From the NCBI RefSeq assembly GCF_008831285.2, contig NC_045148.1, positions 20,889,002 to 20,949,001 of the forward strand: a stretch of 60,000 nt of DNA, given 5' to 3'. The translations under genes were made by a program, and so were the position numbers. Below, one piece after another: positions 33,871-43,259 of this stretch; positions within the stretch are counted from its first letter, which is position 1, and each line of letters begins with the position of its first letter. Source of the stretch: Nymphaea colorata (lineage: Eukaryota > Streptophyta > Magnoliopsida > Nymphaeales > Nymphaeaceae). The notes beneath the pieces are model-generated. The model was not told the DNA's origin. It was given only the letters and a program-made list of their open reading frames with translations, and did no database searches.

Positions 33871-35051
33871 CTTGGGGTCCAGAGTTTGACACCTCCAGTA
33901 TATTCATCAAGTGTATCCATTGTTTACAATACAGAAAAGTGACTGAACTTTCATCAACCCGTCAATTGGATCAGCTATTCGAGTATCTCCTCTTCATCTG
34001 ACAAACATTTGTTCAAATGAAGCCAGCTTTTTGCCTATATATATATATATATATATATCCTTGTGCTTGTGTGTGCTGATCAATAATTTCAAGAGGACCA
34101 AGTGAACTAGAAATTAGCCATTTTAGAAGATGTCAATAGTAAATTTACATTTTCGTTTAATGGATTATGTGGAAAACCGTGGATGCAAGAAAGGAAAACA
34201 ATGGAATGTTGGGCACCCAAAAAGGGTGAAAAACTGTGGATGTCCATGCTCTTTAGCTCTCGGGTCGCAATCGGTACGATGGACCAGCCAAGTCTGACTT
34301 ACACATTTCTTAGTTCGAGGCGTTCAATTGGGCAATGTCCAATGAATAGACTGGTGTGCTAAAGAATGTAAAGTGGCTGGTCGGCTAGTTAGTTCCAGTC
34401 TTATAAAAGCTATTTCTTTGAATACAAAAGCATTAGACGGTACTCTCCAGTACTCTCCTCTCCAGTTAAAGGATCATGAAACCCAAAGGAAGGGCAATGA
34501 GTAGGATTGAGCCTCTCACCGAAGATGTGGGTTCCTTTCCACTCACCCAAATCCCAAAATTTCCTGTGTTTTTAAACATTTGCTTCAGCTACCAAACATG
34601 GAATGGACCCTAGATCCAAATTCTTTCGTTGCATGATCCAGGTTCAAACATATGCTGGTGTTGAAATAGTGGTTCCAATTTCCAAGACGATGCAAGCTTT
34701 GTGGCTGCAATAAGGAGATTGCTGAAAGGAAGATATATGACTCTTGTCCACCTCATGGTATGATGTGAAGTGTGCAGAAAGTGATGCAGTTTATAGAGGG
34801 ATGAAGTTTGATGTTGCAAGATCGCCATTCATGTCCTTAAACAACGGCAAGAAGTGTCATCCCCAAGAATACAGCATTTAGGTTGAAAATGATTAGATCA
34901 ATATGGGAACTTGACGTGATCTCACATACGCTGTTCTTTTTGAAACAAATATGGGAAGATTTTGCCCACAAACGAATCAAGACAAAACGTGATTCGGGCC
35001 AAACCCCCCACCCTCTGCACCAATTAGAAGTCGATAAAATAAGCATACTAA

Positions 35052-35185
35052 GATCAATACTCCAATTATACATCCAAATGTTGAAAAAAAAAAAGATCAA
35101 TACTCCAATTATGCATCCAAATGTTCAAAAAAAAAAAAAAAATCAATACTCCAATTATGCATCCAAATGTTCAAAACAAAAAAAG
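35052..35185. repeat. Three-copy ~44-bp tandem repeat with A tails
   Basis: ATCAATACTCCAATTATGCA followed by TCCAAATGTT and an A run is repeated at 35052, 35095 and 35141. The matching place in X2 (about 59108) has a single truncated unit, so the expansion is specific to this copy. It lies just beyond the stop codon of peptide gene B. Confidence 0.88.
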
Positions 35186-35292
35186 TGCAGCAGTGGTGTC
35201 CGAGGCTATGGGATCCCATGCCCGTATTGGTGTGGGTTGGCTAGGGGCTGTTCCGGTGGAGGATACTGCCGCTTGCTAGACGACCATGGATA

Positions 35293-35297
35293 CACAG
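35293..35297. repeat. Target-site duplication of Copia 2
   Basis: CACAG occurs here and at 40663-40667, flanking the element exactly. Removing one copy plus the element restores the open frame of peptide gene B. Confidence 0.9.
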
Positions 35298-35588
35298 TAT
35301 TAAATGGTAGAAACAAGAAAGGAGTGAAGACGAAGAAGAGAGGGAGAAAGTGAAGACGAATGAATTCTTCATTCCAAAAACTGTTTTGAAGCCTTACCAA
35401 TCGTAAGGTATTTATACAACATTCAGTGCTCATCTTCCCTATTTACTCGAATATACAACAAGATGATAAGGTAGGAAATCACCAATGGGATAAGGCAAGA
35501 TCACGTCTCAATCTGGCTCAATCCTTTCCTGAAATCACGACGTTGCTGATTTCTGATCTTCTTCCTGAAATCACGACGTTGTTGATTT
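35298..35588 (-). repeat. 3' LTR of Copia 2, start truncated
   Basis: On the - strand it begins abruptly with AAATCA after the CTTGAGGG tract instead of TGTTAGACG, and ends CCATTTAATA. Otherwise it is almost identical to the LTR at 40360-40662. Confidence 0.88.
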
Positions 35589-35591
35589 CCC

Positions 35592-38500
35592 TCAAGTTGG
35601 CGCTCCGGGATCTAGGAGGCCTAACTTGCTTCTTAATTTGATGAACTCATCTTTACCTAAAGCCTTAGTGAAAATATCAGCAACTTGATTTTGAGTATCA
35701 ATATGTTTGGTACGAATCTCTCCATTCTGAATTCTCTCCCTTATAACGTGACAATCAATTTCTATATGCTTGGTCCTCTCATGAAATACAGGATTTGCAG
35801 ATATGTGAAGTGCTGCCAAATTGTCACAATATAATTCCATTGGTTGTTGATGTTTGATTCCAAGATCTCTTAATAAATATTTTATCCAAATCATCTCGCA
35901 TGTCGTTAAGGCCATTGATCTGTACTCAGCCTCTGCTGTTGACCTAGAGACAGTGGTTTGCTTCTTCACTTTCCATGATATTGGATTTTCTCCAATAAAG
36001 ACGCAAAAACCTGAAGTGGATCTTCGTGTCATTGGACATGCAGCCCAATTTGAGTCACAATAAGCTTTGACACAAATTTTACTAGATGAAAATAAAAATA
36101 TACCAAAGCTTGGTGTGGATTTGATGTATCGAAGGATTCTAAAAGCTGCGTCCAGATGCGTGTTCCTGGGTTGCGACATGAACTGACTTAGTAATTGGAC
36201 ACTGTGCAAGATGTCAGGCCGTGTGATGGTGAGATAAATGAGCCGTCCAATCAATTTTCTATAAAATGTTGGGTCTTTCAATGGCTGGCCTGCTTCATCA
36301 TCAAGTTTCAAATGTTGCTCCATCGGAGTTTCGCCAGGTTTAGCTCCACTATATCCAGCCTCGCTTAGAATATCCATGCTGTATTTCCTTTGAGATAAGA
36401 ATATGCCTTGTTTGGAACGGGCGACTTCAATACCCAAAAAATATTTTAATGCGCCCAAATCTTTCAGCCGAAATTTGTTGTTGATGACAGACTTCAAATT
36501 TGTAATTTGCTCTTGATTGTCTCCTGCAATTATTATGTCATCCACATAGACGATGATAAAGGTATTGCTATGGGCAGTTATATTGGAGAATAATGAGTAG
36601 TCTGCCTTTGACTGAGTGAAACCTAGTTGTATTAAGGTTTCAGTAAGTTTGAAGAACCAATTGCGAGAAGATTGCTTGAGCCCATATAATGATTTTTTTA
36701 GCCGACATACCTTGTGCTCCCCCTGTCGGGTAAAACCAGGAGGGAGAGTCATGTAAACTTCCTCAGAAAGGTCACCATGTAAGAATGCATTGTTGACGTC
36801 AACTTGTAATATACTCCACCCTTTGATTGCGGCAATAGACAAGAGACAACGAATGGTAGTGATTTTAGCAATAGGTGAGAAGGTCTCTGTGTAGTCGATG
36901 CCCTCAGTTTGGGTATAACCTTTGGCGACGAGTCGAGCCTTATGTCGTTCAATGGTGCTATCAGCATGGTATTTAAGTTTATACACCCATTTGCATCCAA
37001 TGGGGCGCTTGTTGGGAGGTAAATCAACGACGTCCCAAGTTGAATTTTCTTCGAGTGCACGAACTTCAGCAGCCATAGCATCACACCATTCTGGAAATTG
37101 CATCGCTTCGTGGAAGGATGATGGTTCGGAATGGCAGAGAAGAGAAGTGAAGAAAGCTTGGTAGTTAGGAGAGAAATGTTGGAGATGAAGGTAGTTAGCA
37201 ATGGGGTACCTGGTGCCTTTAGTAGATGCCGACGCCAATTCAGATGATTGAGTTGGATGAATGGAGTAGCATTGGAAGTCCCTGAGGTGTGAAGGAGGTG
37301 CACGTACCCTGGTTGAGCGCCGCACAGGTGGTGCAGCATCAGGCTGGGTGTAGGGAGGGGCTGCTTGGTTGGTCATATGGTATGTATTTGGATGTTGGGT
37401 AGGCAAGGTAGGAGGGTCGACATATTCAAGAGGTTCATGAATAGGGAGAGGTATAACAACATCACTATGGGTGTCCTTGATATTGTGGAAAGGAAAGTTA
37501 TCTTCAAAAAATTTAACATCGCGGCTTGTGAAAATTTCTTGGCTATTGAGATCATATAATTTATAAGCATTTTGGCCAAAAGGATATCCTAGAAAAATGC
37601 ATTTGCGAGAACGGGCGTCAAACTTGTGAGACTTGCCAATGTTATATGCATAACATAAACACCCAAAAACTCCAAGATGTTCATACTTGGGTTTCTTTCT
37701 ATAAAGAATTTCGTAAGGGGTTTTGCCATGTGAAGGTTGTGTGGGCAACCGGTTTAGCAAGTAAGCAGCGGATAAGATACAATCGCCCCAAAACTTGATA
37801 GGAAGGCCAGCTTGAAAACGAAGGGCACGAGTGATATTTAATAAATCTTTGTGCTTCCGTTCTACCACTCCATTTTGTTGTGGGGTGGCAACGCAAGAGT
37901 GTTGGCGCTCTATGCCCTTATTATGCAACAAGGTCTCCATGTGGGAGGAAAAGAACTCAGTCCCATTATCACTACGAATTTTTTTAATGGTTGTAGAAAA
38001 TTGATTTTCTACGAGGTTAAAAAATTTTTCAATGTAAAAATATGTTTCTGATTTGTGGCGCATAAGAAAAACCCAAGTGCAACGGGAAAAATCGTCCACA
38101 ATAGTAAGAAAATAATGGGCACCCGATAGTGAAGGTGTTTGATAGCCTCCCCATATGTCACAATGAATCAACTGAAATATGCTAGAAGTAGAGATAGAAC
38201 TATTCGGAAATGGCAAACGTGATTGTTTGGCAAGATAACATGTAGAACAATGTTCATGTTTGGGAGCAGAATTAGAAAAATTGAAAATAGCCTTCAAACG
38301 AGGAAAAGAGGGATGACCAAGTCGAAGATGCCAGAGATTTTGCTGGTCCGATGAAACAGCAGCAGCACGTGGTCCTTCACCCTCAAGAACGTATAGTCCA
38401 TTTGCCATCCTACCCTTCCCAATCATCTTCATCGAGCGTCGGTCCTGAATAATGCAAGAATCATTGTCAAATACAACTTGACATTGATTTTCATTGACAA

Positions 38501-39791
38501 GTTTAGGTACTGATATAAGATTAAAAGCAAAAGAGGGAACACAAAGAACATTATGCAAAGTAATGGAGGGGTTTAAGTGAAGCTGACTGACATGTGTGAC
38601 GGGTGTAGAAGAACCATTAGGGAGCTTGATCGGATTTGATTTAACTAGCGATGGATGAATAAGACTGGATAATGAATTGGTGATATGGTGTGTTGCACCA
38701 GAATCGATTATCCAAGTTGGGAAAGGAGTTTGACAAGCAAGTGAGAGGCTAGTACCTGCGAGATTGGCTTTGGGAGTCTTGGAACTCATGAACTCTAGAA
38801 ACTGTTGGAAAAGATCTGAGTTGGGAGAAACTTGTTGTTCTGGTTTGGTAGGGTTGCCGAGAGATGCAATATCACTTGTGGACGAGTTTGCTTGTGGCTG
38901 CTGTCGTTGAGCACCAAAGTTTTTCTTCTTAGGAAAGCCGTGTAGATGATAACATCGAGCTTTGGTGTGGCCTAATCGACCACAATGATCACATTGGGGT
39001 CGAGGGCGTCCCATGGATATAACGGCATTATCATGACTTGTATCTTGACGTTTTATGGCAGGTGCCGCAGAAATAGCGTCAGGTTGAAGTGGAGTATGAA
39101 GCTCTCGTTGTCTTTCTTCTTGAACCAATAAGGCATAAGCCTTGGAGGTGTCAGGCATTGGTTCCATAAGAAGTATCTGGCTATGAATGGGACCATAACT
39201 TTCATTCAAACCCATCAAAAACTGAATTAGTCTATCATGTTCTTGTATCTCAGTCAACTTCTTTATTGCTCCACAATCACATACCGGAGGACTAACATAT
39301 GCATCATATTCATCCCATAAACCTTTGATGCGTGTATAATAAATGCTTATAGGAGACTGACCTTGTTTGCAATTGATGATTTGCTGCTGAATTTGATACA
39401 AGCGAGGAGCATTAGACTGTGTGAATCTGATTTGTAGCTCTTTCCAAACAAAGGTAGCTTCTTTGGCATATACTACCGTTGGCATCAAAGACTTATGAAT
39501 GGCATTGAGCAGCCAGGAAAGGACCATATTATTGCATCTTTCCCAAGATATAACAAGAGATGCCGGGGATGTGGGTTTTGGTATGGAACCGTCGACGAAA
39601 CCCATCTTGTTTTTTGCCAAGAGAGCCATGGTCATGGCACGCCTCCATGTTTCATAGTTGTCGCCAGTGAGAGGCTGAGAGACAAGGCAAGCACCGGGAT
39701 TGTCAGAGTGATGGAGGTAAAACGAATTGTCAACTTGAGCAGTTGTTTCTGATCTTGAAGGGGACCCAATAGCTCCTTGGGTTTCTGCCAT
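35592..39791 (-). CDS. Copia 2 gag-pol polyprotein
   Basis: The frame is uninterrupted for 1399 residues from the ATG at 39791; the frame is open further upstream but this ATG starts the usual Copia gag. Order: a gag domain with NYETWRRAMTMAL; CCHC knuckle CDHCGRLGHTKARC (about 267-280); aspartic protease WIIDSGATHH (about 361-370); GAG-preintegrase LWHLRLGHPS; integrase with zinc-binding Cys/His residues and a D544, D608, E644 triad with 35 residues between the last two (DNGTEF, VVERKHKD); reverse transcriptase with PIGCKWVYKLKYH and catalytic VYVDDIIIAG; RNase H with AYCDSNWA, STAEAEYRSM and TKHIEIDCH; and the QVADIFTKAL end. All catalytic motifs are present, so it may encode functional proteins. 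Confidence 0.95.
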   Translation of the reverse strand: MAETQGAIGSPSRSETTAQVDNSFYLHHSDNPGACLVSQPLTGDNYETWRRAMTMALLAKNKMGFVDGSIPKPTSPASLVISWERCNNMVLSWLLNAIHKSLMPTVVYAKEATFVWKELQIRFTQSNAPRLYQIQQQIINCKQGQSPISIYYTRIKGLWDEYDAYVSPPVCDCGAIKKLTEIQEHDRLIQFLMGLNESYGPIHSQILLMEPMPDTSKAYALLVQEERQRELHTPLQPDAISAAPAIKRQDTSHDNAVISMGRPRPQCDHCGRLGHTKARCYHLHGFPKKKNFGAQRQQPQANSSTSDIASLGNPTKPEQQVSPNSDLFQQFLEFMSSKTPKANLAGTSLSLACQTPFPTWIIDSGATHHITNSLSSLIHPSLVKSNPIKLPNGSSTPVTHVSQLHLNPSITLHNVLCVPSFAFNLISVPKLVNENQCQVVFDNDSCIIQDRRSMKMIGKGRMANGLYVLEGEGPRAAAVSSDQQNLWHLRLGHPSFPRLKAIFNFSNSAPKHEHCSTCYLAKQSRLPFPNSSISTSSIFQLIHCDIWGGYQTPSLSGAHYFLTIVDDFSRCTWVFLMRHKSETYFYIEKFFNLVENQFSTTIKKIRSDNGTEFFSSHMETLLHNKGIERQHSCVATPQQNGVVERKHKDLLNITRALRFQAGLPIKFWGDCILSAAYLLNRLPTQPSHGKTPYEILYRKKPKYEHLGVFGCLCYAYNIGKSHKFDARSRKCIFLGYPFGQNAYKLYDLNSQEIFTSRDVKFFEDNFPFHNIKDTHSDVVIPLPIHEPLEYVDPPTLPTQHPNTYHMTNQAAPPYTQPDAAPPVRRSTRVRAPPSHLRDFQCYSIHPTQSSELASASTKGTRYPIANYLHLQHFSPNYQAFFTSLLCHSEPSSFHEAMQFPEWCDAMAAEVRALEENSTWDVVDLPPNKRPIGCKWVYKLKYHADSTIERHKARLVAKGYTQTEGIDYTETFSPIAKITTIRCLLSIAAIKGWSILQVDVNNAFLHGDLSEEVYMTLPPGFTRQGEHKVCRLKKSLYGLKQSSRNWFFKLTETLIQLGFTQSKADYSLFSNITAHSNTFIIVYVDDIIIAGDNQEQITNLKSVINNKFRLKDLGALKYFLGIEVARSKQGIFLSQRKYSMDILSEAGYSGAKPGETPMEQHLKLDDEAGQPLKDPTFYRKLIGRLIYLTITRPDILHSVQLLSQFMSQPRNTHLDAAFRILRYIKSTPSFGIFLFSSSKICVKAYCDSNWAACPMTRRSTSGFCVFIGENPISWKVKKQTTVSRSTAEAEYRSMALTTCEMIWIKYLLRDLGIKHQQPMELYCDNLAALHISANPVFHERTKHIEIDCHVIRERIQNGEIRTKHIDTQNQVADIFTKALGKDEFIKLRSKLGLLDPGAPT

Positions 39792-40346
39792 GATGATGAA
39801 ACCAGTGCAAGCAACAAGCTTAATTGTTGGTTGAGAACAACAATGAAGCAAAACAGGGGATGCAATAGAGAACCCTGAAAATGCAGCAAAGAGGGGCAGC
39901 CGAAAAAGACCAAATTCGACTGGCACTAGCAACGATTCCGCCCGAGCACCATTTTGTTGGAAACGTGGTGCTTGGAGGATGTTGGTCGTCCAAAAAGCTT
40001 AGTGAAGAACTTCCGGTGGAGGCAATGCCAAGGATTTAGAAAAAGCGAGAGACTGTAGCAGGGGCTCGTTGCAAACAAGGCGGTGCTTCAAAGGTTGATT
40101 GTGCTCCACCCATAGCTTAAAAGAAAATGAGATTTCACAGATTTGTTCCTCAGATGCAGACGATTGTTTTGACTCCTTGCTCGCCGGTTAAGATGGCCGG
40201 AGTTGAGAACGCCAGCCGATCCCTTTTCCGTTAGCAACCAGTCTTCCTCTGTTCAGCAATACCACTCCGACTGATTACAGTCGGGTTACTTCCCAATCTG
40301 TCAACAGCGATAGATTCAACGGGAACGACAAAACTCTAGAGCAGCT

Positions 40347-40359
40347 GGCTCTGATACCA
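40347..40359 (-). other. Primer binding site of Copia 2
   Basis: On the - strand TGGTATCAGAGCC begins immediately after the 5' LTR. It is complementary to the 3' end of initiator Met tRNA, as in Copia 1. Confidence 0.92.
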
Positions 40360-40662
40360 TATTAAATGGTAGAAACAAGAAAGGAGTGAAGGCGAAGAAG
40401 AGAGGGAGAAAGTGAAGACGAATGAATTCTTCATTCCAAAAACTGTTTTGAAGCCTTACCAATCGTAAGGTATTTATACAACATTCAGTGCTCATCTTCC
40501 CTATTTACTCGAATATACAACAAGATGATAAGGTAGGAAATCACCAATGGGATAAGGCAAGATCACGTCTCAATCTGGCTCAATCCTTTCCTGAAATCAC
40601 GACGTTGCTGATTTCTGATCTTCTTCCTGAAATCACGATGCTGATTTGTGTAACGTCTAACA
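40360..40662 (-). repeat. 5' LTR of Copia 2
   Basis: On the - strand it starts TGTTAGACGTTACAC and ends CCATTTAATA. It contains a short internal tandem duplication built on GATTTCAGGAAG. Confidence 0.92.
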
Positions 40663-40721
40663 CACAGCTGCCTGATTTGTCTGTGAGAATTTCCCTGAGA
40701 GTACTACACCTCCATTCTGTG

Positions 40722-40873
40722 GCATGACGACGAGAATATTCGTCCCCACTTTCTGGTTTCTGCCAGAGTAGTGGTGATCATGGGCAGCTTTCGCTGTTAG
40801 GGTTGCTGGTGCAGAATAGCTCATTACAAGCATGCCAGTGGCCATCAAAAGGGATATCTTGAGCCAGCAACCC

Positions 40874-40907
<34 letters not shown>

Positions 40908-41206
40908 CATTGATATCCAACCATTAAAAGGTTGGTCCGGTATAATAAAGTGTTCGTCTGTGAATATACGTACATCTATGCATAGCTAACTGTGAGAGTT
41001 TAGCTCCTCTGGTTGTGGGAGGTTCATCGAATCAAGGGTTATAGTAACCACAGAGCATGACGACGAGAATATTCGTCCCCACTTTCTGGTTTCTGCCAGA
41101 GTAGTGGTGATCATGGGCAGCTTTCGCTGTTAGGGTTGCTGGTGCAGAATAGCTCATTACAAGCATGCCAGTGGCCATCAAAAGGGATATCTTGAGCCAG
41201 CAACCC

Positions 41207-41256
<50 letters not shown>

Positions 41257-41404
41257 CATTGATATCCAACCATTAAAAGGTTGGTCCGGTATAATAAAGT
41301 GTTCGTCTGTGAATATACGTACATCTATGCATAGCTAACTGTGAGAGTTTAGCTCCTCTGGTTGTGGGAGGTTCATCGAATCAAGGGTTATAGTAACCAC
41401 AGAG
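40722..41404. repeat. Tandem duplication of the 5' half of peptide gene B (units of ~333 and ~350 bp)
   Basis: Segment 40722-41054 is repeated at 41055-41404 with almost no change except a longer GA tract in the second copy. Each unit contains the signal-peptide half of the gene, its GA-rich leader and the upstream region with TTTATTATACC, a likely TATA element on -. The second copy creates peptide gene C. Confidence 0.93.
41032..41208 (-). pseudogene. Truncated peptide gene C (signal-peptide half only)
   Basis: ATG at 41208 starts MGCWLKISLLMATGMLVM exactly as gene B. After TNILVVM it crosses the duplication breakpoint, reads LCGYYNP and stops at 41032. The Pro-rich C-terminal half is missing. 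It keeps the upstream region, so it could be transcribed, but only a 5' fragment would be encoded. Confidence 0.7.
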
Positions 41405-42754
41405 TTTAGCTCCAGCTGTCCCTCTCTTTATGTTTTAGCTTTTGCATATGAAAAGTCCTCAATAGAAATTCTATCTTATTTGCTTTGTTTATTATGGTAT
41501 TCTTGTTATAATATTTTCATGACTAAGGATGAATTACTCATCTTTATAGATGAAGTATTCTCCAAAAACCCTATAAGACTTTTATGATTAGTCATGGGTT
41601 ATAGTTGAATTGAGATGTTGAGACCACTGATATGGATGTTACGCTTCCTCTTGAAGTACTCGATTCACAACCCCACAGGTTAGAATCTCTTTTTATGTAA
41701 TGCATATTTTTTATTCGGCCATCAAGAGGAGAATCCTTCTTTATGGACATACTTTGTTACTCTGTTTCCTTCATAAAAAATATATTTGCATTGATTTTCA
41801 TGAATCTATAATTTATGACAATGGATTATTAGCTTGATTCATACCAAACATCTTCGTGCATCATGTTTGTAATTAGTGATAATATAATTGTTTTAGTTTT
41901 GATTCCTTAGCATGCATCCATGAGTTATTTCTACTATTTTCGTTAAAAATCATTATTTGCAAGTATTTGTCGATGTTTGTTAATTCTCAATATGATCCAC
42001 GTTTTGGAGACATGATTTCTTTAGTTCAAGCAAAACCCTTTTTCTTTTTTTTGAAGAATCCAAATTTTCGTTGAACTTTGGATACGTATTTCTTAGTCCA
42101 TAAGTTGTATTGATAAACTGAAAAAGCCATTATTTTATCCCATGTGTCCACTAAGTTCCCACCAAATTTTATCAGAATCTAAGTTGTTGTGGTCTATCGT
42201 TATGCCATTTTCTAGAGTCTATTTTCTTTAATTTTCAGATTGCAGAAAATCAGATTTGAAAATCCACCAACTTTAAAACTAAATAAGTCAAGTTCTGTGA
42301 TTTCAATTCTTGTTCTGTAGTAGCCGTAGGTTTTCTCTGTGTGTCTAGTTTGTCCACACTAATGTTCAGAAACAATCCAAGTTGATTTGATGGGTCATTG
42401 AATAAAAAAAAGTTGGAACAGGTTTCTATCATAAATTTCAATAATTTTCTATCAAAACATATTTCTTGTCAAGTTTCTCATGCGTTAACTTTTAGTTTAA
42501 ACATAGCTTTCTCATGTTTTAAAGTGAAACTTGTCATTTGTTATGTTGAGATTCTATACCCAATATTTCAAGCCAAAATATGTCCATATGCATAGTGACA
42601 TTGCATCTTGAATTAGGGCAATTGAACACAGTTTTTCTGCAATTTTTGGAGTAATCATATTTCTGCTCTATAATCTATATTCAACATGTCATAAATTTTC
42701 ACCTCAACCATATTTTTAGAATCTTGCAAGTGCGCCTGATCCTATGTTATTTAG
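41405..42754. other. No gene seen between the duplicated 60-bp motifs
   Basis: AT-rich DNA without a convincing frame. Because it sits between two copies of the same 60-bp motif, it may be an insertion or the residue of a deleted unit. I see no terminal repeats. Confidence 0.45.
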
Positions 42755-43010
42755 AGAGTCTAGCTCCTCCGGTTGTGGGAGGTTCATCGAATCAAGGGTT
42801 ATAGTAACCACACTATGTTTTGGAACTCAGAAGATGACCCGGTCATCACAAACTTTTGGCACGCAGAATTCCGTTTTAAATGTCATCTAGATGAGGCAAT
42901 GTTTTACAGCAAATATGTTTTTTTGAATCTTGTAAACCATATGTGATTAAATTGGGCTGGAGATTTACTGGGATGAAATATGAAACTGGAACTTGGGTTC
43001 AGTTTCATGC
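42755..43010. repeat. Extra copy of the 60-bp flank motif plus unit DNA repeated at 59121-59330
   Basis: AGCTCCTCCGGTTGTGGGAG through TTATAGTAACCACA is a third copy of the motif at 40998-41054 and 41348-41404. From TCATCGAATCAAGGGTTATA onward the sequence continues collinearly with 59121-59330 (TTTTGGCACGCAGAATTCCG, CATATGTGATTAAATTGGGC). Confidence 0.88.
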
Positions 43011-43259
43011 AAAGAGGCAGCGTCGTCTGGTGTCGCCTGCATCCGTTACGCTTCTTCTGTGGTGCTATTTCTACCTAAGTTTCTGAAAAATGTTTTCACT
43101 TGATTTTCAGTGTTTTATTTTCTTCTTGACTTTTTAAAAATACTGTGCAGAACCCTAATCCTAGTCAATCCAATGTCCACCGCCGCCTGTCATGGCGCTT
43201 TCTTTCAAGCGAGGTGTGGGGAACTTCCCTGCTTTCTTCGTTTTCCAACTTGTGCATTT

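Larger units (their letters stand above)
29153..35060. repeat. Segmental duplication block X1 (partner X2 at 55640-59120)
   Basis: Long collinear stretches match X2: 29690-30170 with 55720-56200, 32892-33870 with 56205-57140, and 34030-35050 with 57300-59110. X1 also contains its own internal copy, 29153-29600 resembling 32942-33400. No gene was recognised; short frames are not conserved between the copies. It is interrupted by the solo LTR at 30172-32886. Confidence 0.88.
35298..40662 (-). mobile_element. Copia 2: young Ty1/copia LTR retrotransposon with an intact polyprotein frame
   Basis: This is a 5.36-kb element read on the - strand. The 5' LTR is 40662-40360 (303 bp), followed directly by a TGGTATCAGAGCC primer site. 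The polyprotein is 39791-35592, a CTTGAGGG purine tract follows, and the 3' LTR is about 35588-35298. The LTRs differ by only one or two substitutions plus a 3-bp indel over some 285 bases. The 3' LTR lacks the first ~15 bases (TGTTAGACGTTACAC) present in the 5' LTR. Both LTRs end in AATA rather than CA. CACAG duplications flank it. It interrupts peptide gene B in the same orientation. Confidence 0.94.
35206..40875 (-). pseudogene. Small secreted proline-rich peptide gene B, split by Copia 2
   Basis: The first part runs 40875-40663 on the - strand and the second 35292-35206 (TAG stop). Copia 2 and one copy of its CACAG duplication lie between them. Reading across the target site keeps a single frame of about 99 residues. 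It starts MGCWLKISLLMATGMLVM, a good signal-peptide-like hydrophobic start. The middle is polar (HHYSGRNQK), and the C-terminus is Pro-rich (YPWSSSKRQYPPPEQPL, then NPHQYGHGIP). Apart from the insertion no lesion is visible, and the insertion is young, so the gene was probably intact recently. As it stands, the first part runs into the LTR and stops after about 72 codons. I do not recognise a named peptide family. It shares layout and sequence with gene A. Confidence 0.65.

Noticed and set aside
35052-35185. Three spaced repeats with A-rich spacers, CRISPR-like at first sight
   Set aside because: Plant nuclear DNA, only three units, no unique spacers: a simple tandem repeat.
35186-35300. Cys/Gly-rich + strand reading (CPYWCGLARGCSGGGYC) resembling a defensin-like peptide
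   Set aside because: The - strand reading continues the frame of peptide gene B across the Copia target site and aligns with gene A, which the + reading does not.
41405-42754. Segment between two 60-bp repeats considered as an LTR element
   Set aside because: The repeats are copies of the local unit flank present elsewhere, too short for LTRs, and there is no primer site, purine tract or target duplication.
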